Source: Pseudomonadota bacterium (GTDB lineage Bacteria > Pseudomonadota > Gammaproteobacteria > DAOUQR01). From it: a stretch of DNA of 5,423 nucleotides. How positions within the stretch are numbered: the first letter of the stretch is position 1; every line of letters begins with the position of its first letter. This document shows, one piece after another, positions 1 through 5,423 of the stretch. Location: positions 1-5,423 of the forward strand of contig DAOUQR010000093.1 in NCBI GenBank assembly GCA_030625525.1, written 5' to 3'. The notes beneath the pieces are model-generated. The model did not search any database, was not told where the DNA came from, and worked only from the letters and a program-made list of their open reading frames with translations. The translations under genes were made by a program, and so were the position numbers.

Positions 1-1434
1 AAAAACGTCTTGCTTCAAGCATTTACAGTGAAAGAAATATCTACGTTATTAATAGATAGTCGTGATGATCTGACGGGAAAGTATCAACAGGTACAGGCTA
101 ATGACCCACGCTCTGCGTTCTTTGCTCGCATAGATGAGCAAGAACAATCTTTACAAACTCTGATAACAACAGCAGAAAAACAACAGGTTTTTTTCGAAAA
201 ACAGTTGAACTCAGCTCAAAAACAAGGCGAGCTTAAAATTAAAGCCCACTTAGAGTCAATCGGGCTCTCAACAGAACAAGAAAAAGAAAACAAACCCGCT
301 CAACGTTTCGTTATAAGAAAGCGCTTAGTGACGAAAAAGCCTTTATCTAAAAAAGTAGACTTGCCCAAACATATTAACAACTTGCGTACTCGAAATAAGC
401 TTTGTGAAGATTTAGTGGTCTGCATAAACTACCTGAGTGAACACGCCAAAAGTCAGAAACAAAGAATTGATTGCACCTATTGGGTCCAACAGGTTCAGGA
501 TCATAAGACTAGAGTTCTGAGGGAGATTTCATACATAACAAAACAGGCAGAGGTTTTTCACAACCGGAAGCCCCTCTTCGCTCAGGTCGAATCTAAACAG
601 GAGCGTCGACAGCAGCAACAGCACAAAGAATCATTTCCCTTTAGAATTAGCGATGGTCAACCAGAAAAAAATACTGATTTGAGCAATATATTTTTGATGC
701 GCGATTCAGATGAGCTTGTTTCTGAAAATAATAGCGAAGAGGTAAAGGTGAGCGCTGAAGAGAATTCAGACATCGATCTGGATACAAAAAAGCAAAGAGG
801 AGCCATTCTGGCAAAGGCCGCCAAAGCGTTTGTTAATAAACTCGACCGTAAAAAACATAGCGGAGATTCTGCCGGGAAAAAAGCAGATGCAGCATCTCAC
901 TTCAATCCTGTTCGCCAAGCCGCGGAGAAAAAATCAGAAAATAACGCAGCGCCAATGCCATCGGATATTCATCTCGACTCTGTGGAACATGTCGAAGAAA
1001 AATTTCCGAGTATTAAGTGCAAATATAACAAAAGTCAGCATGAGTTAGAGTATCGAGCGGTCACTTTCGATGGTGACGAAGATCGTTATGAATCACATTC
1101 GAAATTTAACACTGAAAAAAATTGGTTAATGCAGATGATCCCGGCTTATATTAATGATCGCCCACCGCATAAACTACGGAATCCAATTGAATTTGATGGG
1201 GGGCCAAAACCATTGATCCGTGAAGCGGTATATATCATGAAAGCCTTGAATCAACATATGTCATATAAGTTGGAGATACAATTAGGTCGTCATGCTAAAT
1301 TCAATATGAGTGAAGTTGATAATTCTAAATTAGCAGATTACACGAATCACCCGGCAATTAAACAATTAGCCCAAGAGTTAGAACAGAAATTAGAGTTGGC
1401 ACCGCCGAATATAGCGCCGCTGGTAACGGGTTAA
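1..1434 (+). CDS. Partial gene for an unrecognised, polar, possibly effector-like protein (5' end outside window)
   Basis: I do not recognise this protein. The reading frame is open from base 1 (codons Lys-Asn-Val precede the TTG at 10) and no Shine-Dalgarno is visible, so the gene probably begins upstream; residues here are numbered from the TTG. At least 474 residues are present. Residues 40–80 and 125–200 are rich in Gln, Lys and Glu and look helical, perhaps coiled coil. A basic patch lies at 100–120 and a Gln run at 201–204. Residues 215–330 are acidic and low in complexity, interrupted by a Lys/Ala helix at 265–282. Residues 331–440 look like a folded domain, with a FDGDEDRY stretch, Asn-Trp at 371–372, and a GPKPLIREAVYIMKAL helix at 398–413. 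No signal peptide or membrane span is visible. The C-terminus has a Glu-rich patch (ELEQKLEL, 456–463), which recalls Dot/Icm substrates but is not diagnostic. The gene converges on corC. It looks richer in A+T than its neighbours (bases 181–240 have 21 G+C of 60; 4201–4260 in miaB have 30). Confidence 0.8.
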   Translation, partial: KNVLLQAFTVKEISTLLIDSRDDLTGKYQQVQANDPRSAFFARIDEQEQSLQTLITTAEKQQVFFEKQLNSAQKQGELKIKAHLESIGLSTEQEKENKPAQRFVIRKRLVTKKPLSKKVDLPKHINNLRTRNKLCEDLVVCINYLSEHAKSQKQRIDCTYWVQQVQDHKTRVLREISYITKQAEVFHNRKPLFAQVESKQERRQQQQHKESFPFRISDGQPEKNTDLSNIFLMRDSDELVSENNSEEVKVSAEENSDIDLDTKKQRGAILAKAAKAFVNKLDRKKHSGDSAGKKADAASHFNPVRQAAEKKSENNAAPMPSDIHLDSVEHVEEKFPSIKCKYNKSQHELEYRAVTFDGDEDRYESHSKFNTEKNWLMQMIPAYINDRPPHKLRNPIEFDGGPKPLIREAVYIMKALNQHMSYKLEIQLGRHAKFNMSEVDNSKLADYTNHPAIKQLAQELEQKLELAPPNIAPLVTG

Positions 1435-1441
1435 ACTCGTT
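1425..1441 (+). other. Small hairpin whose loop is the stop codon of the orphan gene
   Basis: The seven bases AACGGGT (1425–1431) pair with ACTCGTT (1435–1441), with one G·U pair, and the three-base loop is exactly the TAA stop codon. A further T–A pair extends the stem. It could help mark the 3' end of the mRNA, but no T-tract follows, so I do not call it an intrinsic terminator. Confidence 0.35.
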
Positions 1442-1444
1442 ATT

Positions 1445-1471
1445 GGGGGCAGGCCTCAGGCCTGACTCCCC
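1445..1471. terminator. GC-rich hairpin between convergent genes, possible bidirectional terminator
   Basis: CAGGCC (1450–1455) pairs perfectly with GGCCTG (1459–1464) around the loop TCA. An outer GGGG/CCCC stem (1445–1448 with 1468–1471) lies beyond a small internal loop. The loop TCA is the complement of the corC stop codon TGA, so part of the stem is built from the last corC codons. Position between two converging genes fits a shared transcription end. No strong T-run follows on either strand (only ACTTTTAAT at 1478–1486 on the plus side), so the terminator call is tentative. Confidence 0.4.
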
Positions 1472-2283
1472 ACATTCACTTTTAATAAGCGAACACGTCG
1501 ATTATCCGCATTCAGAACAGTAAATTTATACGGTTTAATATCTGTTGTTTCACCGCGTTTAGGCACATGCCCAAAGGTATCTAAAACCAAGCCACCCAGC
1601 GTATCAAACTCTTGATCGCTAAAGTTCGCTTTAAAATACGTATTAAATTCGTCAATCGGCGTGTGTGCTTTAATCACATACTCATCCGCTTCAAGTTGTT
1701 TAATATTGGCTTCTTCATTAAAGTCGAATTCATCTTCAATCTCGCCGACAATTTGTTCGATGATATCTTCGATCGTGACACAACCTGCAATGTTACCGTA
1801 TTCATCTACAACAATAGCCATGTGATTACGGTTCATTCGAAATTCTTTTAATAAAATATCTAAGCGTTTACTTTCTGGTACAATAACCGCGGGTCTTAAA
1901 ATGTCTTTGATATCGAAAGTCTTCTTTTGATCTTGGTAAGCTAGTAAATCTTTTGCATGCAAGATCCCGAGCACCTCACTGTGATCATCGCCCATCACTG
2001 GAAATCGAGAGTGACCGGATTCAACCACCGTTGGCATGAATTCAGTGATCGTTTGTTTTTCGTAAATCACAATCATCTGAGGACGCGGGATCATAATGTC
2101 GCGTACTTGCATTTCTGAAATATTTAAAACACCTTCAATCATCGCCAATGCATCGGCTTTTAATAATTGATTTTGTTGTGCCTCTCTAAGCAATTCGATA
2201 AGTTGTTCACGATCTTGTGGCTCACGCGTTAAGAGATGAGCGAGACGTTCAAACCATGATTTTGTGCAGGGATCGCTATTCAT
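1456..2283 (-). CDS. corC: CorC/YbeX soluble CBS-pair and CorC_HlyC domain protein
   Basis: This 275-residue protein matches the soluble YbeX/CorC type, which lacks the DUF21 membrane domain. After a short helical N-terminus (residues 10–55) comes a CBS pair: the first CBS starts at [11 protein letters not shown] (60–70) and contains SRFPV (92–96); the second runs from about 127 to 185, with VPESKRLD (135–142), [10 protein letters not shown] (154–163) and [17 protein letters not shown] (169–185). A CorC_HlyC domain (about 196–272) contains FDTLGGLV (226–233) and GETTDI (244–249). The family is tied to magnesium homeostasis (historically as an accessory to CorA-mediated efflux) and, in E. coli, to ribosome and RNA metabolism; the exact activity is unsettled. 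CBS pairs usually bind adenine nucleotides. The ATG overlaps the ybeY stop as ATGA, and GAGG (2288–2291) lies four bases upstream, so translation is probably coupled. It is the last gene of the block; the lnt gene that follows in E. coli is not here. Confidence 0.95.
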   Translation of the reverse strand: MNSDPCTKSWFERLAHLLTREPQDREQLIELLREAQQNQLLKADALAMIEGVLNISEMQVRDIMIPRPQMIVIYEKQTITEFMPTVVESGHSRFPVMGDDHSEVLGILHAKDLLAYQDQKKTFDIKDILRPAVIVPESKRLDILLKEFRMNRNHMAIVVDEYGNIAGCVTIEDIIEQIVGEIEDEFDFNEEANIKQLEADEYVIKAHTPIDEFNTYFKANFSDQEFDTLGGLVLDTFGHVPKRGETTDIKPYKFTVLNADNRRVRLLKVNVGSQA

Positions 2284-2747
2284 AATGCCTCGTTTTCATA
2301 GGGGTTTGAAAATCCTAATTGTTGCAATAACTCTATTTCAAGGGCTTCCATTTTTTCAGCCTCAGTATTCTTCTGATGGTCATAACCTAATAGGTGGAGT
2401 ACACCGTGAATGGTCATGTGTGCCCAATGTGCTTCTAATTGTTTTTTTTGAGTCTCGGCTTCTTGCTTTACAACGGGTGCACAAACAACAAGATCACCTA
2501 ACACAGGGTGAATGTCTTTGACTTCATCCGATAAATTTGTAGGAAAAGATAAGACATTGGTCGGTTTATCTTTTTTACGGTACTGTAAATTGAGTTGCTG
2601 ACTTTCCTCTCTATCAACCACACGGATACATAATTCAGCATCGTCACAGTGTGGTTTTAAAGCCGCCGCAGCCCAGCGATGAAAGCTCAATTCATCGGGA
2701 ATCGTTGTTTCAGCTGATGCATTTTGAATTGAAATTTGATATGACAT
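2280..2747 (-). CDS. ybeY: Endoribonuclease YbeY, rRNA maturation factor
   Basis: YbeY is a metal-dependent single-strand endoribonuclease that acts in 16S rRNA 3'-end maturation and late 70S ribosome quality control in the cytoplasm. The protein has 155 residues, the usual family length. The defining zinc site [11 protein letters not shown] is complete, with ligands His114, His118 and His124. The conserved basic segment around Arg57 ([16 protein letters not shown], 54–69) and the LGDLVVCAP strand (83–91) are also present, and a Glu-rich C-terminal helix (129–142) follows the metal site. The ATG start directly abuts the ybeZ stop (TAA then ATG), with an AGGA about eight bases upstream inside the ybeZ end. 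The stop overlaps the corC start by four bases. This tight packing indicates one transcript with ybeZ and corC and coupled translation. YbeZ and YbeY are known to interact in other bacteria, which agrees with the adjacency. Confidence 0.97.
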   Translation of the reverse strand: MSYQISIQNASAETTIPDELSFHRWAAAALKPHCDDAELCIRVVDREESQQLNLQYRKKDKPTNVLSFPTNLSDEVKDIHPVLGDLVVCAPVVKQEAETQKKQLEAHWAHMTIHGVLHLLGYDHQKNTEAEKMEALEIELLQQLGFSNPYENEAL

Positions 2748-3701
2748 TTATTGGTCCTGCTCATAGGCGTTAATAATATGTTGGACGAGTGGATGGCGCA
2801 CCGTATCTTTCGCGTTAAAATGAGTAAAACTCATGTCTGGAATATCCGATAATAACTCAACGGCATGGGCCAATCCTGAATTCCAATCTTGGGGTAAATC
2901 CACTTGAGTGGCATCACCGGTGATCACCGCAGTCGATCCGTAACCTAATCGGGTTAAAAACATTTTCATTTGTTGTGTTGTGGTATTTTGTGCTTCATCG
3001 AGAATGATAAAGGCATCGTTAAGTGTGCGTCCTCGCATAAAGGCGAGTGGGGCGATTTCGATGGTTTCTCTTTCGATGAGTCGATTGGCTTGTTCAATGC
3101 CTAACATATCGTAAAGCGCATCATAAATCGGGCGTAAATAAGGGAGCACTTTCTCGGCCATATCACCGGGTAAAAAGCCTAATTTTTCGCCGGCTTCAAC
3201 AGCGGGTCTGACAAAAATCATACGTTGTACACGCCCTTGTTCTAAGGCTTCAATCGCACAGGCGACGGCTAAAAATGTCTTGCCGGTTCCTGCCGGGCCG
3301 ATTGAAAAATTAATCGCGTGTTGTCGAATATTTTCGATATAGAGTTTTTGATGTTCAGTGCGTGGTTTAATTAACATTTGATGCGTATGGATAGCAACGT
3401 CTTTCATTGTTTGATTCTCATTGTTTGTTTTTAGGTGCTGTAGCATTAAATGGACTGTTTCAGGGGTGATCGGTTGAGAACGTTTGGCCTCACTGTACAT
3501 TTGAAGCAAGCAGGCCCGCGCTTTTTCAATCGCACTAGGATTGCCGGTGACTTGAAAGGTATTACTGTGTTGGCGGATTTCTACATTTAAAGAGTTTTCG
3601 ATTTGCTGCAGGTGTTCATCACACGGCCCACATAGATTGGCTAACCGTTTGTTATCAAGTGGGCTTAATTCAAATAACTGTGTTGTGTCAGAACCGTTCA
3701 A
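2748..3701 (-). CDS. ybeZ: PhoH-family ATPase YbeZ
   Basis: YbeZ is a cytoplasmic PhoH-like P-loop NTPase that partners YbeY and is thought to act on RNA. At 317 residues it is somewhat shorter than E. coli YbeZ. An N-terminal KH-like segment (about 10–75) begins with LSPLDNKRLANLCGP. The ATPase core has Walker A GPAGTGKT (135–142), the VRPAVEAGEKLGFLPGD segment (164–180), Walker B FIILDEAQN (231–239), the TGD motif (261–263) and the closing F-x4-D-x-VRHPLV segment (295–306); all key residues are intact. The start is TTG: a stop codon (TAA) lies two codons upstream and the next ATG is at residue 68, inside the conserved region, so TTG is the sensible choice. The best Shine-Dalgarno, GAGG (3715–3718), sits about 13 bases away, which is long and together with TTG suggests modest initiation. 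ybeY follows with no gap. Confidence 0.96.
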   Translation of the reverse strand: MNGSDTTQLFELSPLDNKRLANLCGPCDEHLQQIENSLNVEIRQHSNTFQVTGNPSAIEKARACLLQMYSEAKRSQPITPETVHLMLQHLKTNNENQTMKDVAIHTHQMLIKPRTEHQKLYIENIRQHAINFSIGPAGTGKTFLAVACAIEALEQGRVQRMIFVRPAVEAGEKLGFLPGDMAEKVLPYLRPIYDALYDMLGIEQANRLIERETIEIAPLAFMRGRTLNDAFIILDEAQNTTTQQMKMFLTRLGYGSTAVITGDATQVDLPQDWNSGLAHAVELLSDIPDMSFTHFNAKDTVRHPLVQHIINAYEQDQ

Positions 3702-3737
3702 TGTTTATTTAATACCTCAATTAAATGACTTACCTTA

Positions 3738-3767
3738 AGCATAGCTAATTTTATGCCAATATTCCAA
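3738..3767 (-). promoter_or_regulatory. Candidate sigma70-type promoter for ybeZ-ybeY-corC
   Basis: On the minus strand, TTGGAA (3762–3767) and TATGCT (3738–3743) are separated by 18 bases, a workable -35/-10 pair just after the miaB stop. It would allow ybeZYX expression independent of miaB. Each box departs from consensus and the gap is A+T-rich, so a chance match is possible. I do not see the sigma32-type promoter expected from the heat-shock control of this operon in E. coli. Confidence 0.3.
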
Positions 3768-3769
3768 GC

Positions 3770-5095
3770 TTAGATGACTAATCGAGCACGCAGTGAATTA
3801 GGCAAGGCTTCGGTGATCACAACTTCTGCAAACTGACCGATGAGTTGTTCGGGGCCTTGGAAGTTCACAACGCGATTGCATTCGGTGCGGCCGCAAAGTA
3901 ATTCGGGTGTTTTTTTCGCGTGTCCGGTGACGAGTAAGCGCTGTGTTGAACCGATCATTTCTTCACTGAAACGTTTTACGTGCTCTAACAGGCGTTCTTT
4001 TAATTCTTGTAAGCGTTGCTTCTTTTCATCCATCGGGGTGAGATCCGGTAAGTTCGCTGCCGGTGTACCAGGGCGTGCACTGTAGACAAAGCTAAACGAC
4101 ATATCAAAATCCATGTCTTTGACTAAATTCATGGTGTCTTGGAAATCTTTATCGGATTCGCTTGGAAAGCCAATAATAATATCAGTCGATAAACGAATGT
4201 CAGGACGCACTTCGCGCAGGCGTTGGATCTTTTGTTTATATTCAATGGCGGTATAACCGCGTTTCATCGCTGCTAAAATACGATCAGAACCACTTTGAAC
4301 GGGTAGGTGTAAATGGTTAGCCAATTCTGGCACTTCTGCATAGGCTTGAATGAGTGAATCTGAAAATGCAAGTGGATGTGATGTGGTGAATCGAATGCGA
4401 TCGATGCCATCGATTGCTGCGACATAATGGATCAGCAAGGCTAAGTCAGCAATGCCGCCTTCATGCATAGGGCCACGGTAATCATTTACATTTTGGCCCA
4501 GCAAGTTCACTTCACGCACACCTTGCTCGGCGAGTGTCGCAACTTCGGCTAAGACATCATCAAATGGACGTGAAATTTCAGTGCCGCGTGTATAAGGAAC
4601 AACACAAAAGCTACAGTATTTGCTACAGCCTTCCATGATGGATACAAAGGCACTGGGACCTTCTGCTCGAGGTTCAGGCAGCTTGTCGAATTTTTCAATT
4701 TCAGGAAAGCTGATATCCACGACGGTTTTCTTATTTTTGACAACGTCGGTGTACATATCAGGAATGCGGTGTAAGGTTTGCGGACCAAAGACCATATCGA
4801 CATAAGGGGCGCGTTTGATGATCGTTTCGCCTTCCTGACTCGCAACGCAGCCACCGACACCGATCACTAAATCAGGTTTGGCTTCTTTCAATTTGCGCCA
4901 ACGGCCTAGAGTCGAAAACACTTTTTCTTGCGCTTTTTCACGGATAGAGCAGGTATTGAGTAGAAGCACATCGGCTTCTGCCGGATCATCGGTGAGCTCC
5001 ATGCCATGTTCAGCATGCATGATATCCACCATCTTGCGCGAGTCATACTCGTTCATCTGGCAGCCATTGGTTTTCATGAAAAGTTTCTTGGTCAT
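3770..5095 (-). CDS. miaB: tRNA-2-methylthio-N6-dimethylallyladenosine synthase MiaB
   Basis: MiaB is a radical SAM methylthiotransferase that adds a methylthio group at C2 of isopentenyl-adenosine 37 in tRNAs reading UNN codons. The 441-residue length fits the family. The N-terminal UPF0004 domain has the three cysteines of the auxiliary [4Fe-4S] cluster: Cys12 ([11 protein letters not shown]), Cys49 ([11 protein letters not shown]) and Cys83 ([11 protein letters not shown]). The radical SAM cluster motif is Cys157, Cys161 and Cys164 ([15 protein letters not shown]). Also present are LLGQNVNDY (198–206), HLPVQSGSD (263–271) and [10 protein letters not shown] (304–313). A C-terminal TRAM domain (about 379–441) should bind tRNA. 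The ATG gives the family's typical MTKKL start. No clear Shine-Dalgarno precedes it; a 12-base palindrome occupies that position instead. It heads the ybeZYX group on the same strand, with 68 bases before ybeZ. All catalytic cysteines are intact. Confidence 0.98.
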   Translation of the reverse strand: MTKKLFMKTNGCQMNEYDSRKMVDIMHAEHGMELTDDPAEADVLLLNTCSIREKAQEKVFSTLGRWRKLKEAKPDLVIGVGGCVASQEGETIIKRAPYVDMVFGPQTLHRIPDMYTDVVKNKKTVVDISFPEIEKFDKLPEPRAEGPSAFVSIMEGCSKYCSFCVVPYTRGTEISRPFDDVLAEVATLAEQGVREVNLLGQNVNDYRGPMHEGGIADLALLIHYVAAIDGIDRIRFTTSHPLAFSDSLIQAYAEVPELANHLHLPVQSGSDRILAAMKRGYTAIEYKQKIQRLREVRPDIRLSTDIIIGFPSESDKDFQDTMNLVKDMDFDMSFSFVYSARPGTPAANLPDLTPMDEKKQRLQELKERLLEHVKRFSEEMIGSTQRLLVTGHAKKTPELLCGRTECNRVVNFQGPEQLIGQFAEVVITEALPNSLRARLVI

Positions 5096-5100
5096 ATTTT

Positions 5101-5112
5101 ACCGATATCGGT
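5101..5112. promoter_or_regulatory. Perfect 12-base palindrome in the miaB leader
   Basis: ACCGATATCGGT is fully self-complementary and ends five bases before the miaB ATG. It lies between the predicted transcription start and the start codon, where a Shine-Dalgarno would be expected. It could be an operator for a dimeric repressor or a small RNA structure affecting initiation, or it may be chance. A single copy is seen in this window. Confidence 0.35.
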
Positions 5113-5128
5113 GGGTCAAAAAGGTGCA

Positions 5129-5157
5129 ATATTACCTGAATAGCAGACAGAAGCCAA
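5129..5157 (-). promoter_or_regulatory. Probable sigma70-type promoter of miaB
   Basis: On the minus strand, TTGGCT (5152–5157) and TAATAT (5129–5134) are separated by exactly 17 bases. Transcription would start near 5122, giving a leader of roughly 26 bases that contains the 12-base palindrome. Position, spacing and box quality make this the best promoter in the window. It lies on the miaB side of the repeat element, so miaB need not depend on transcription from the gene further right. Confidence 0.6.
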
Positions 5158-5179
5158 ATGGGATGGGTATAGGCTCAAA

Positions 5180-5203
5180 TCACAGCCGCGCATGAAGAGA
5201 GCG
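5180..5203. repeat. Truncated third copy of the inverted-repeat arm
   Basis: These 24 bases match 5216–5239 of the left arm with a single difference (A for C at 5194) and in the same orientation, 36 bases apart. Similarity stops at both ends. It appears to be the remnant of an older or partly deleted copy of the same element, lying between the miaB promoter and the intact inverted repeat. Confidence 0.8.
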
Positions 5204-5210
5204 AAATATT

Positions 5211-5380
5211 ACAGTTCACAGCCGCGCATGCAGAGAGCGCAGCGACCGGAATAAGCGGAAACAGTTGAATCGAAGCTCAGTCATTTAACTGCTTGGCGAG
5301 TTTCATGTTTTAGTTTTTTTATTCAAGTCCTTCCGCTTATTCCGGTCGCTGCGCTCTCTGCATGCGCGGCTGTGAACTGT
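5211..5380. repeat. Large inverted repeat with perfect 50-base arms, possible MITE-like or palindromic element
   Basis: Bases 5211–5260 are the exact reverse complement of 5331–5380, 50 of 50. Seven of the next ten inward bases also pair (5261–5270 with 5321–5330), leaving a 50-base loop that is A+T-rich on its right side. The arms are G+C-rich in the middle and contain GCATGC; each arm also has internal GCGC repeats able to form a small hairpin. Similarity ends abruptly outside both arms. I see no convincing target duplication in the flanks (AAATATT on the left, TTATAAT on the right). No transposase is encoded inside. It could be a non-autonomous mobile element, a dispersed palindromic repeat, or an mRNA 3'-end structure for the gene on its right. 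It lies in the 285-base gap upstream of miaB, which otherwise holds only the miaB promoter and leader. Confidence 0.9.
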
Positions 5381-5423
5381 TTATAATTTTTCTTTGAGTA
5401 ATTTATTCACTTGTTTTGGATTC
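5381..5423 (-). CDS. 3' end of a minus-strand gene, possibly GatB (Asp/Glu-tRNA amidotransferase subunit B)
   Basis: Only the last 13 codons and a TAA stop are in the window, reading NPKQVNKLLKEKL. That resembles the C-terminus of GatB proteins, which commonly ends with an Asn-Pro-x-x-Val-Asn-x-x-Leu segment from the tRNA-binding YqeY-like tail. GatB is part of the GatCAB complex that amidates Glu-tRNA(Gln) or Asp-tRNA(Asn). The match is from memory on a very short stretch, so the identity is tentative, although a real C-terminus is likely. Its stop codon directly touches the outer edge of the inverted repeat. Confidence 0.45.
   Translation of the reverse strand, partial: NPKQVNKLLKEKL

Noticed and set aside
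830..1048. 72-residue frame inside the orphan gene
   Set aside because: It overlaps the long open frame completely and has no separate support.
2264..2521. 85-residue plus-strand open frame antisense to ybeY
   Set aside because: It is the complement of a gene with an intact catalytic motif; its hydrophobic start looks signal-like only by coincidence.
4549..4860. 103-residue open frame inside miaB on the same strand
   Set aside because: It lies fully within the well-conserved miaB frame, shifted in phase, with no start signals or recognisable features.
4878..5195. 105-residue plus-strand open frame across the miaB start and its promoter
   Set aside because: Most of it is antisense to the conserved MiaB N-terminus and the rest covers the promoter region; no ribosome site or familiar motif is seen.
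5277..5306. Nine-codon minus-strand ORF (MKLAKQLND) in the repeat spacer
   Set aside because: It is too short to judge and has no Shine-Dalgarno at a proper distance; chance is the simpler explanation.
5211..5380. Integron attC site or CRISPR repeat pair
   Set aside because: The arms pair perfectly over 50 bases without the bulged bases and the R'/R'' core layout of attC sites, and the repeats are inverted with only one spacer, so CRISPR does not fit.
5211..5380. Ordinary rho-independent terminator
   Set aside because: The stem is far longer than an intrinsic terminator, the loop is about 50–70 bases, and no T-run follows the stem on the minus strand.

Overview
The window looks like chromosomal DNA of a gammaproteobacterium. 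It carries the conserved block miaB–ybeZ–ybeY–ybeX(corC) on the minus strand, in the order known from Escherichia coli, and the proteins match that family closely. Moderate G+C, and a lysine/glutamine-rich, possibly coiled-coil orphan protein next to the block, suggest a host-associated lineage such as the Legionellales. That placement is an inference from style, not from a marker gene.

Layout from left to right. Bases 1–1434 (+) hold the 3' part of a long gene that enters from outside the window. Its product is unrecognised: polar, partly helical, with a distinct C-terminal domain. Its end converges on corC, with two small hairpins at the junction (1425–1441 and 1445–1471). Bases 1456–3701 (-) hold ybeZ, ybeY and corC, packed end to end: ybeZ abuts ybeY and ybeY overlaps corC by 4 bases. 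A 68-base gap, which may hold a weak promoter, separates them from miaB (3770–5095, -). Upstream of miaB are a good sigma70-type promoter, a 12-base palindrome in the short leader, and then a striking 170-base inverted repeat with perfect 50-base arms plus a truncated third arm copy. At the right edge are the last 13 codons of another minus-strand gene, plausibly gatB, whose stop codon directly touches the repeat.

The conserved genes form an RNA-centred group. MiaB methylthiolates tRNA at A37. YbeZ is a PhoH-type RNA-associated ATPase. YbeY is a metal-dependent endoribonuclease in rRNA maturation and ribosome quality control. CorC/YbeX is a soluble CBS-domain protein linked to magnesium and ribosome homeostasis. 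If the edge gene is gatB, it would add tRNA-dependent amidation. The lnt gene that often follows ybeX is not next to it here; the orphan gene in opposite orientation takes its place. The items most worth a second look are the inverted-repeat element with its extra arm, the orphan protein and its C-terminal domain, and the palindrome that replaces a visible Shine-Dalgarno in front of miaB.
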